From Arthrinium phaeospermum (Eukaryota > Ascomycota > Sordariomycetes > Amphisphaeriales > Apiosporaceae), in contig QYRS01000004.1 in the NCBI GenBank assembly GCA_006503535.1, positions 248,001-312,000 of the forward strand: DNA of 64,000 nt, read 5' to 3'. The stretch's first letter is position 1. Every line of letters begins with the position of its first letter. The notes under the pieces were generated by a model that did no database searches, was not told the origin of the DNA, and worked only from the letters and a program-made list of their open reading frames with translations. Positions 1 through 9,069 of the stretch are shown here, in pieces. A program made the position numbers and the translations under genes.

Positions 1-273
1 TTGATTTGTGGACCAGCAAGTCTGACGAGATGGTGAGAAGAACGTTTATTAGAATTGAATCAGCGTGGCCTGGTTAGTTCCAACGAACCCGTACTCTGTT
101 GCATGCTACTGCTATCTGCTGGGGCGACGATCACCAGCTTCCTACGCACGACAAGTTGATGAATGCGCACGTGACTCCCCTTTTAGACAATGCTGGTAGC
201 CCCTGAGTTAGTAGAACCAACAGGTTACTATATATAATATTGAATTATTAAAAGGAATATCGAAAGTCGCTCA
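1..273. other. Flank without a recognised gene
   Basis: I see no coding potential or RNA gene here. It lies downstream of the leftward membrane-protein gene and ends in a short AT-rich stretch that probably forms its 3' untranslated region. Confidence 0.4.
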
Positions 274-1791
274 TTATTTATATGGCGTAGGGCCATTGTC
301 GGTTACATGACGACGATATCTTGGAAATCGAAGGGGCTCCGCAATTCTCGCGCGATCAGGGTTGAAGAACTGGCTTTTTTGAAGAGCAAGTTCTTTCAGC
401 CGGTACCGAAGATCGAATTTCCATTTCTTGGCACTGGCCAGGATAGCTCTGTTCTCTGTAATAATAGCTCCGTCTTCTGTGCCCCAATCCACCTGTTGAC
501 TGGGCCGCTGAGCATCTAGCAGCCTCCCACTGGTTTCGGAAAGTATAGTTTCAATCCTATCGGTGGCGTTCAAGGCGTCAACGGCAAACGTCTGAATCTC
601 GTCCAGTGTGTGTAGCAAGTTTTTGACATCCACCACCGAGATGGGGGGTGGGCGGCCAATCAACCCACAAAGGTTCCAGGGCCTGCAAAGTACTTTTGGA
701 TATAAATACCCATTGGCGGATCTCTCTCTGTCGTCCCTCTCGATAAGGTCGTAACCCTTATGGGTACGGGAGCTTAAGTCCTTCAGCGATGAGATTAAGG
801 CGGTGATGTTAGTTTTGGCATCTACCGTAAGGACCCGAACCCCTTCGATGATTTTCAATGTGTTATCAATCGAGGTTCTGAGTCTACTTTTCAGCAATCC
901 GTACCTTGCGTCATCTGTGTATCCCAAAGCATAGCGGAAGGTGGGGACGAATCCAGAAACCTCGTCTATACGCGGCTGCAGGAGTGTGATGGCCGTGATC
1001 ATATAACTTGTGGCATCAACAATACCGTCGAACATGGTGCTCCAAGCAAGGTGGCTGTTCTGGAGCCCTGCTTTATAATCTGCCGCCATCTTTTGGGCCT
1101 CCTTAAGTTCCTCCCTTCTTTCTCCCCCCCACTCCAAAACGTTGTATATCATCCCGGCGTCGATCTGAGCGAGCTGGAGGGCTTTGGGCACCTCGCGGAA
1201 GTCGTCTGCCCATATTGCCGTCTGGGTGTAGTTGGCGCCAGCCCCAAGAATATCGTCCACAATGAGGCCGGCTTCGGGCTGGCAATAAGGGTGCCATTTG
1301 TCGGCCCAGTTGTAGCTACACATGTGTATCAGGACCGTCAAATAAAGCCAACGAACAGTGACGTCCATTATTGCACCCAGCGTAAACACTCCGCCAGCCT
1401 TGGGGATAATGGTAGGGACCTCGACCCGTCCAACCTTGGCTGTTCCGGTTACTTGCTTCCATACCCATTTGCCAAAGCTTCGCGCCATCCGTGAATTGAT
1501 CAGAAATAGCAATCCTTGGAGGCTGAATAGCCATTTCAGTTGGAGAGTGACAAGGAACAAGACGCCGCTGATGATCTCTTTGGCGCGTTGGAAGCGCCCT
1601 GGGCGCTTCTTGATCTTTAGAGTAGGGGGATAGGGCATTGTGCGTGGATCTGGTGGAAAGGGGGGAAGTGGGGTATTGGCTACCATACGGGCATGTCGGG
1701 GGCTCATCGGGGTCTCTGGAACGTCCGGGAGAGTGAGACGAGACGGCGACAAGGGTGTCGACGACTCTTTCCGGAACCGTAGGAAGGGCAT
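274..1791 (-). CDS. CGLI-motif membrane protein, paralogue 1
   Basis: A single open frame of 505 residues. The N-terminus is proline- and arginine-rich (residues 1-70), followed by two hydrophobic segments (about 73-98 and 133-160) and then a long, mostly helical region. Near residue 369 it carries C-x5-C followed at once by G-L-I, then a proline-rich turn; the same block is present in the two genes to the right. A second shared block, around residues 282-292, resembles a Y-x-LG motif. I do not recognise the family and assign no function. The two cysteines suggest a disulfide if the region faces out of the cytosol (inference). It is transcribed divergently from paralogue 2, and the start chosen is the first Met of the frame. 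It is the longest of the three; its N-terminal extension is absent from the others. Confidence 0.75.
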   Translation of the reverse strand: MPFLRFRKESSTPLSPSRLTLPDVPETPMSPRHARMVANTPLPPFPPDPRTMPYPPTLKIKKRPGRFQRAKEIISGVLFLVTLQLKWLFSLQGLLFLINSRMARSFGKWVWKQVTGTAKVGRVEVPTIIPKAGGVFTLGAIMDVTVRWLYLTVLIHMCSYNWADKWHPYCQPEAGLIVDDILGAGANYTQTAIWADDFREVPKALQLAQIDAGMIYNVLEWGGERREELKEAQKMAADYKAGLQNSHLAWSTMFDGIVDATSYMITAITLLQPRIDEVSGFVPTFRYALGYTDDARYGLLKSRLRTSIDNTLKIIEGVRVLTVDAKTNITALISSLKDLSSRTHKGYDLIERDDRERSANGYLYPKVLCRPWNLCGLIGRPPPISVVDVKNLLHTLDEIQTFAVDALNATDRIETILSETSGRLLDAQRPSQQVDWGTEDGAIITENRAILASAKKWKFDLRYRLKELALQKSQFFNPDRARIAEPLRFPRYRRHVTDNGPTPYK

Positions 1792-2222
1792 CTCGGCAAT
1801 GTGCCCAACGAGAGCTTGGTTCTATTTTTTGCTATGTATCTGTTTCTGCTATTTTGGTTCGCAAATGACCAGGGTAGCAGACCCTGGCCCTTGATATTTC
1901 CATAAACATGAAGAATAAGAATTCGGTACACCAAAGCTGTCTTTGTTGCCAGTCCGCTTTATGTATACACTTTGCGTCTTAATGACCCACACAAAGAACG
2001 CGTAATTATGGATGAAAACGGTTCCTGGCACTGATCTGTCTTGTTATTATCGACATCGATGTGTCTCCTATTGTTGAACTTCAAGAAATTGCTTCCATAT
2101 TATATAAAAAAGCAGCAACTGAGGATACCTCTTTTCCAAACCTGAATGGCAAGCTACCCTGCTGAAGGCCTCGGCTCGTTCGCGGTTTCTCACAAACGGA
2201 ATCCTTTAACCAGAAGCGCACG
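1792..2222. promoter_or_regulatory. Divergent promoter region between two paralogues
   Basis: A non-coding interval of 431 bp between two oppositely oriented members of the same family, so it must hold both promoters. The only clear element is a TATA box near 2101 facing the right-hand gene. Confidence 0.45.
2101..2110 (+). promoter_or_regulatory. TATA box for CGLI paralogue 2
   Basis: TATATAAAAA lies about 112 bp before the ATG at 2223, a normal distance for a fungal promoter with a short leader. Confidence 0.5.
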
Positions 2223-3371
2223 ATGCATACAACAAGGGCCAGGTTCTGGCCCGTCAAAGAAAGACAAATCTTCTCTGGTGCCGGTGGTTTAGTTGTAGGC
2301 GGAATAGTGGCCTACACAGTGTGGAAGTTGGTCCTCGTCGTTGTTCTTGGCTGGGTGTGCGGGTACCTAGTCTTTCAACAGCATTCTGGGGCCCGTCGCG
2401 GTGGAGACAGTACGGCGGCTACAGATATGCTCTTTGACACATACACTAACTTCTCCCGTATCGCCGCCCAGGCTAACGAGTACGGCGCAGTCGCGGAGGC
2501 CTTTAGACTTGCGTCTTTTGATACTGCCGAGCTCTCTGGATTTCTTCAAGTCGATGGGGAAAACCGAGACTACCTCAAGAACGTGAGGGATTCGGTGAAA
2601 ACATATAGAGAGGCACTGTGGACAGCAGCCGAGGTCTGGGATGGACTTGGGGACGAGCTTTTCGAAGGATTTCACATCCTTATATGGATTCTCGAGGACC
2701 TTGACCATTACCTAAGCGAAGCATCTGGGGAAAGGGCTTATATTTGGCAAACCTTGGGATACTCAAACAAGTTCGATCTCAACAGTCTAAAAGCAAAACT
2801 CGACAGCTCTACTGCGCAGAGCATTCAAGTTATAAGGCAGCTGCAAGACAAGACGGTAGCAGCACATGAAGCCGTCACTACGCTGGTCAACGCCCTCGAA
2901 CAGTTGACCGAGGCCGGTGAGCTGGCGTCGAAGTCCATCAACCAGGAAACTGTGGTGGATGGTTACCTTCAGGCACGGATGAACTGCACCTGGGATAACT
3001 TCTGTGGGCTCATCAAGCCACCGCAGATCTCTGTCCGCGAGTCTCAACGGATACTGAGCGTCATGCGAGAGATACGTTTCCACCACAGCAAAGGTGCAAT
3101 CTCGCTTGCAACGATCCAACAGACCGCTGATGATGCGAAACAGACTCTCACCGGAGTTATTGAAGCAGTTAAGCGTGGGGATGAGATCCCTTGGGCAGCT
3201 GAAACAAACGTCCAGAGACGAGACCTGAAGCAATGGAGGAATAGGTCGAAGAAGCACCTGCAAGTTCTGTATGGGATCCAAGAGAAGTACAGTAACTACG
3301 CTCACACACCGCAAACACTGGATCGATTAGCCATAAGCTTCTCATTCCCACATATTAGAATACATATTTAG
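2223..3371 (+). CDS. CGLI-motif membrane protein, paralogue 2
   Basis: An intact single-exon frame of 382 residues. A short basic N-terminus is followed by one long hydrophobic segment (about residues 20-50) and a predominantly helical remainder with coiled-coil character. The signature C-x5-C-G-L-I block sits in the second half, preceded by G-Y-L, as in its two neighbours, and a YIW-x2-LG motif lies upstream of it. These shared blocks, their order and the local position show that the three genes arose by duplication. No known domain is evident to me. This is the cleanest reference copy: undisturbed, with a TATA box at the expected place. Topology with the helical part outside the cytosol is an inference. 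Confidence 0.78.
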   Translation: MHTTRARFWPVKERQIFSGAGGLVVGGIVAYTVWKLVLVVVLGWVCGYLVFQQHSGARRGGDSTAATDMLFDTYTNFSRIAAQANEYGAVAEAFRLASFDTAELSGFLQVDGENRDYLKNVRDSVKTYREALWTAAEVWDGLGDELFEGFHILIWILEDLDHYLSEASGERAYIWQTLGYSNKFDLNSLKAKLDSSTAQSIQVIRQLQDKTVAAHEAVTTLVNALEQLTEAGELASKSINQETVVDGYLQARMNCTWDNFCGLIKPPQISVRESQRILSVMREIRFHHSKGAISLATIQQTADDAKQTLTGVIEAVKRGDEIPWAAETNVQRRDLKQWRNRSKKHLQVLYGIQEKYSNYAHTPQTLDRLAISFSFPHIRIHI

Positions 3372-3715
3372 CAATGTTTGACATATTTCAAAGGCCTCCA
3401 TTCAAGTAAATTTATCTTAGGGACAACCATGAGCATACACGTGCCAATACTTGAGTACTGCTCATCCCAGGGAGAATATCGCTGTAGAAGTAAGTCTCGG
3501 TTCGCAATTTTAGTAGTCTCATTGGGTAGTCCCTTTTTTTCCGGATTGGGACATACCTGGAATCCTTTATCGGACGAACAAGGGCTGTAAAGATGTTTTA
3601 TATGATAGCAAGTACATCACAAAAGCCGTTTGTTGCCTTGTTACAGTGCATATCTCGTAAAGGCCGAGTGGAAGGCCATCGTTTGCGAGCAACCATACTG
3701 AACGACACTAGAACA
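3372..3715. other. Intergenic region between paralogues 2 and 3
   Basis: No gene is supported. An in-frame Met at 3593 could extend paralogue 3 by 41 residues, but that stretch has no counterpart in paralogue 2, so I treat it as leader sequence. Confidence 0.4.
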
Positions 3716-4650
3716 ATGTGTGCGAATATAGCATCTACGTGGGTCCACAAACGCTTCAGCTGGCTTCGGCTGTTGTACGCGAGGAAGATCGAGTCCAGAC
3801 CCGTCCAAATCAAGAGGCTATGTTTGGGAACCAGCGGGTTGATAGCAGGAGTGGCAATGTGCTACATTGCCCTGTGCCTTTTAGGTTTCATCGTACTGGC
3901 CCAGCTTTGCGAGTCCGCCGTCCTTCGGAAGTATCTTGGTGTCTGCGGTACCGAGAACGACACGACGGGCATAGACGCGTATTCCAACACACTGGCCAAC
4001 TTTTCCCAAGTTCTCGTCTACCATGACGCATACGAAGATCTGTACCTCCTCTTGTCACGTACATTTGTGGACACAGGTGCTCTTTCAGTGCCCCTGGAGA
4101 CACCCGCCAGAGAAAGAAGCTACATTGAGACCACTCAAGGCTTGGTTGAAGAGTATTCCAGCCAGCTTATGGAGGCGAGCGAAGCAGTTCGCGAGTTCCG
4201 TTCCAGTCTCCACAGAGGAGGGCATCGAATCCAGCTGACAAACGAATGGCTGGTTGATGTCTATCTGCACGACGTGAGCGGGAAGATGGCCTACATCTGG
4301 GAGATCCTGGGAGATCCGCATGAATCAGCCCTAGAGGATCTCGAGGCCGAGTTTTCGGATTATGTAAACAGGACCAGGCAGATATTCGAGCAGGTGCAAG
4401 GGAAAGCGGAGAACGCAAAAGCGGCATTGGACCATCTAGGATTTCTTATTGGACGGCTGTCAGACTCCGCACAGTACGGTTTGGGCGTCATCCAAGACGA
4501 CGTAGAAAAGAGAACATGGGAGGGGTACGTCTATGCCCATGTGCCATGCGGATGGACCAATCTCTGCGGGCTGATCAGAAGACCGAGACCCATGAGGTTG
4601 GCTCCCGATGTGGGTTCCCACCTGCACATCCTCAACAAAGCTTTTCAATA
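3716..4650 (+). pseudogene. CGLI-motif membrane protein, paralogue 3, 5' part (transposon-split)
   Basis: This resembles paralogue 2 along its length: basic N-terminus, one long hydrophobic segment, helical region, YIW-x2-LG motif, then C-x5-C-G-L-I. The frame reaches a stop only because the inserted element supplies its last base (CAA TA|A at 4646-4651). The rest of the gene lies beyond the element at 6577-6880. Omitting the element and one TA continues the frame straight into that 3' part. I start at 3716 because it gives the N-terminus closest to paralogue 2; an upstream Met at 3593 is possible. As it stands the gene would encode a protein lacking about the last 100 residues. Confidence 0.8.
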
Positions 4651-4694
4651 AGATCAGCGACCGTGCTGCGCACCACCCCTGCTGCGCACCAGCT
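4651..4694 (+). repeat. Left terminal inverted repeat of Fot1-like element
   Basis: Begins AGATCAGCGACCGTGC. The first 33 bases match the complement of 6542-6574 exactly; the inner 11 bases differ by four transitions. Confidence 0.93.
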
Positions 4695-6530
4695 ATTTCT
4701 TAACACTATTCTTTAATAATATTATAATAAAATAAAATATAAAAAATTAACGCGTATATTAATTAAACTGCTTTTTTTATACGATAGTTTCGATATAATC
4801 TTTTACCTCGCTTTTACTTTCGCTATTAAATTTTATTATAATTAATTTTTATTTTATAACTTTAAACTTTATTAATACCCTCTTTTCTTTTTAAATACCC
4901 TTTTTAATTCGTATTATATTTAATAATTAAATAAAATCGTTATTTAATATAAAATTAATTTTACGACGTTTAATAATTTTTTTTTTATCTAAAATAATAT
5001 TTAATTAATCATTAAATTATTTTATAACGTTAATTTATATTATATTTTAATTAAAAACTTTAATTAATTTCTTAAATAATAACCTCGTAATTAATTAATT
5101 AAACAATTAATTAACGTATATTATATCGTAAATTATAATAATAATATCCCTAATACTTTTTAAAATATTAAATATAATTTCGATAATTTTAAAAAATAAA
5201 TCGGTTATCGAAAAAGCCTTTAAAGTAATAAAAATAATTTCTTTTTTTATTAAAAAATATTACTAATAAAAGCGATTATTTAAAACCTTTAATCGATCAT
5301 AAAAAATATTCTAATTATTTTCTAATTAAATTTAATAATATTTTTAATAAACGCTTTTTTTTAATATTATTTTAAATTTAAATAAATTTTTTATAACTTA
5401 AAATTATTATTACCCCTTTATAATAAACTTTTTTTATAAACTTTTTAAATTTCCTCTTTAAAATATTAAAAAAATTAATATTAAAAGGTTAAATTATTTA
5501 AAAAATATATATTAATAAATAATTAATTTAAATATAATTTATTAAATATTTTTATAAATTCTTTAATAATATAAAACTTATAATTATTAAAAATAAAATA
5601 ACGTTATTACGAAAAATTATTAAACTTTATTTTTAAAATAAATACTTTTTTAAACTATTTTAAAATAATCGGGTTATTAATCTAATTATTAAAATTAACC
5701 GCAAATCTTTAAATATCGATTTTAAAATTAAATTTATTTTTAAACTATTATTATTAAACCGATTTATTAATAAATATTATTAAAAAAGAGATTATTTAAT
5801 TAAAATTATTAATATAATTAATTATAATTACTTAATTTAATTTATTAAAATCTTTTATAAATATTTTTTTTAATTTAATAAAGCTTATTATTAAAAAGTT
5901 ATTTTTAATATTTATTACGGTATTTATTTTATTAACGTTATAAATATATTCTGACGGTATATTTTTAATATTAAATAAATCGAATTAATTAAAAAAAAAG
6001 CTTAAATTAACCGGCGATACGCTATTTACGCGTTTTATATTAATATATATATTTTTAATAAATTAAATTTTAAGGTTTTATTATATAAAACGCGTATATT
6101 ATTTATAATTAAAAATATATTAATTACCGGCGGTTTTTAAAATATATTAAATATAAAATCGAAATCGATTTATAAGTAATACGAATTTTAATTATACTTA
6201 TATAATAATTTAATTAATTAAATAACTTTTTTAAATTAATAATAAAATTTAAAAAAATTAATTCTTTTTTTTAAAGTTTATATATTTAAAAAGTAACGTT
6301 AAAAAAATTAATAAATAATATAATATATTTAAGCTATTTCGCGGAAAGTATTATCGATTAAAACTTAATTAACGATAAATTTTTTATATAATTAATAATT
6401 AATAAATATATTAAATAATTATTAAAAAAAAAGTGATAAAAATAATATAAAAAGGAAATTAATATAACGAAATTAAAAAAAAATATGTATAAAAAAAAGT
6501 GGTTAGGTATTCGATACGGTCGCGTCGCGT

Positions 6531-6574
6531 AGCTAATACGTAGCAGGGGTGGTGCGCAGCACGGTCGCTGATCT
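6531..6574 (-). repeat. Right terminal inverted repeat of Fot1-like element
   Basis: Reverse complement of the left terminus. It ends at 6574 and is followed by the second TA copy. Confidence 0.93.
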
Positions 6575-6576
6575 TA

Positions 6577-6880
6577 TAGTAATAAAGCAGGCGCTGCCCT
6601 CAGGTCAATCCGAGCTGTACATAATGTTAACACAGTTACAATTACGGAGGCGAAACACGCGCTGGGTAGGCTATTAATAGAAGTCAATCAAACGGTGGAC
6701 TCACGCCGGAAAGGCCATAAGAAAGCTTTGGTGATGGAGTGGAAACGTGGGGGGAGGCGGTTGCGAAAGTGCTTATCTGATATTTCAGCTATAGATGCCA
6801 GCTTCAGGAGCTTTTACCGAAAAGCCAAGCCTCTGAAGCAACCACTACCCAGCTTCGAGTTCCCGACACTGGATATTTGA
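6577..6880 (+). pseudogene. CGLI-motif membrane protein, paralogue 3, 3' part
   Basis: An open stretch after the right TA duplication, ending in TGA at 6878-6880. It contains a lysine/arginine-rich segment and the C-terminal W-x-R pattern seen near the end of paralogue 2, and it finishes with a similar F-x-F-P tail. Its frame is the one obtained by deleting the transposon and one TA from the upstream part. Alone it has no start, promoter or membrane segment, so it is a stranded 3' fragment. Confidence 0.78.
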
Positions 6881-7189
6881 GGGAGATGGGAAGGCGAATC
6901 TTAAGGGTCTCTATAATATATATAGAGGAGATAATTTTAAAATGTTTTTATATTTTCTTATTTAACTCTTAAAAAATTTAAATATTTACTTTAATTATTT
7001 TCGTAAGAATTTCTTAGTTTTTCTTTCTTTTTAAAAGAAAAATAAATAAATTTTTAAATTAAACATTATAAAAACGAACTTTCCCTTTAATATAATCCTT
7101 TGGGATAACCTTAGTATCTCATCCTAACAGCCGAGTATCAAATTTCGGTATCTGGATTTAAGCCCCCTGATATCTAACGGGGCTTCAGC
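6881..7189. other. AT-rich intergenic patch
   Basis: No gene. Positions about 6906-7095 are strongly A+T-rich, with a short palindrome of the form CTCTATA...TATAGAG near 6910. It could be a RIP-damaged fragment of a repeat, but I see no termini or target duplication. Confidence 0.4.
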
Positions 7190-8252
7190 ATGGCCGACAA
7201 AGGAATCCCGAGGGGCTCTACCGCGTCGTGCCTACCCGCCCCCTCGCGCTCGGACTACGACACGAAGGAAGACTGCATCAAGGCATTGGGCTGCATCGCC
7301 TTCATCCAAGCCGTCATCGAGAACGCCAGAGAGACTGCAGCTAGGGTTTGCAGAGGAATTGAACCTGTCAAGGGCCAGAACGTTACGAACGTGACCATGG
7401 GGCTATTTGACGCAGTCGAGAATCTCAAGACCTTGATGGAGATTCCCTCCCGCAACGAAGCTTTCCAGGACTCGGGTTGTCGGCATTATGGAGTCAGCAA
7501 GCAGTGACACGATGGAGATTGTCGAGCTCTGGGAGGACTTCATATCCAAGGCAAACGCGGTCCTGGAGAGGGGCTCTGTACCCGATGAAAAGGCGGTGCC
7601 CGACACCTCAGCTTTCCTAGCGATTTCTACTACTGCCCCCCTTTCGGCGGTCAAGGCTGAAGAAAGCCATTCTTCTTCATCAGAGCCTACCCAGAATGTC
7701 GAGAGCCGAGCATCTGTCAGCATGAGAACTAACAAAAGACGTGCGACTGCTGGGACCCCTGAAGCTGCGGTAGAGCCCGAGAGCGAGCGTCTCAGAACAG
7801 AGGTGAGCCCCCGAACGCTTTTGGCATGAGAGTTACAGCAAAGTGGAGAGGATAATCGCTCATCAACGTCTAGGCATCGCCCTATCCCAAGGGAACCCTC
7901 GATGTGAAAGATGTGGTCCGTCGTGATGACCCCTTTCTATTTGATGGCAAACCCCACATCTTGCGCTGCCCGGATCATCTCGTCAAGAGCGGCCGCCGCG
8001 GCGGGATCAATCCGATCTCAAAGTCGGCTGAATACATGAAAAGGGTGCTCTCTGAAAGAGAGGCCAAAGCATACGGTGCATTGTATGACGTACCCAGCAC
8101 CATCAAGTACCTGTTGCGCGAAGGTGAGTAGCATCAACCGGCGTATCTGTAACTCGACTAACCAATCCTCTGCAGTCCTCAACGCTGACAAGGAATGGGT
8201 CGACAAGAATTGCCATGGGAAGGAATTCACGTCCGGCTCTCAACGAGGCTGA
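7190..8252 (+). pseudogene. LFG-family paralogue A, frameshifted copy
   Basis: The locus is related to the intact gene at 9070-10979: a helical N-terminal part, a Ser/Thr-rich middle and a C-terminal block R-C-P-D-x2-V-x2-G-x3-G-I-N. Two introns are supported: 7803-7873, and 8124-8175 with GTGAGT, GACTAAC and CTGCAG. The second falls in the same phase and place as the last intron of the neighbour. Near 7472 the frame moves by one base with no plausible intron; reading before it matches the neighbour's N-terminal block and reading after it continues the alignment. I therefore call a single-base insertion (or a sequencing error) and a pseudogene. The middle region has no LFG repeats. Function unknown. 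Confidence 0.6.
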
Positions 8253-9069
8253 AGATGCTCAGCTGGTTCTCATGAGTCGACGAAGGATCGCCTGTAGGTC
8301 ATCTATAACGCACAGCGTCACCTATCGATCGTTCCACTGGACCGAAAGAGGAGAGAGGCTGTGATGGACCGATTTTGGCTGGAGTACAGAACACGGACAT
8401 AATGGATTGGGAAAAGCAGAACACCAAGCGACGGGCAGATTTGTACTAAGCACTTGGTTGCGTAGCAGTAAGCACCTGGTAGACCCGATAAGGTAGCTCT
8501 TTGATCGAGTGTTCGTATTTCTATTCATGTGAGCAGTATGGAACAGTGGTACCTTGAAAATGCCACCAGTTCTACTAAGTACCCAAAGATGTATTTCAGG
8601 CAGTGCATTCAATGTGGACTGCCCAATTTACCAGGTAGGTACCTGGACGAGCTGCCTGGATGGGAATCGTAAGGGAGCTCTGAACTGAATGCCACTGATA
8701 GGCAGATACTAAACACTTGAAACTGTTAGGGCCTGCTTGCAGCCAACCCCAAAAACAATTGGTGTTGAAAAGTCCATCAAACCAGCTTCAACCCGACGCG
8801 CCATCCACAACAACAACTCACCGCACGCAAAAAACCACCCATTGCCAACTGAGGGGGAAAAGACCCTCAATTCGAGTAAACGTAGAAAACAAATTGGCAA
8901 GGTACTGGAAAAATTCCCAACACCAAACTCATTTCTGAGGAAATCTCAGATCAAACCCCCACTCCCCACGCCCCATCTCACATCACACCCTCATTATCCA
9001 GCAAGGCTTCCGCGCATCAACATCCCACATCATCCACGAGGCGTACCGCACCACGTGCCCAGTGCCAAA
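8253..9069. other. Upstream region of the LFG-repeat gene
   Basis: No independent gene is visible. The frame of the downstream gene stays open back to a Met at 8737, but that part is low-complexity (Pro, His, Asn, Lys) and reads like transcribed leader. Confidence 0.4.

Larger units (their letters stand above)
4651..6574. mobile_element. RIP-degraded Fot1/pogo-like DNA transposon, TA target duplication
   Basis: The element is 1924 bp, bounded by inverted repeats of about 44 bp and flanked on both sides by TA (4649-4650 and 6575-6576). TA insertion, 44 bp termini and a length near 1.9 kb match the Fot1 branch of the pogo/Tc1-mariner superfamily. The interior is almost pure A+T with stops in every frame, so no transposase can be read. 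The outermost 33 bp of the two termini are identical; the next 11 bp differ only by transitions, as RIP produces. Orientation cannot be told. The element interrupts the third CGLI-motif gene. Confidence 0.9.

Noticed and set aside
4651..4694. GC-rich inverted repeat as a transcription terminator hairpin
   Set aside because: Its partner is 1.9 kb away with TA on both outer sides, which fits transposon termini.
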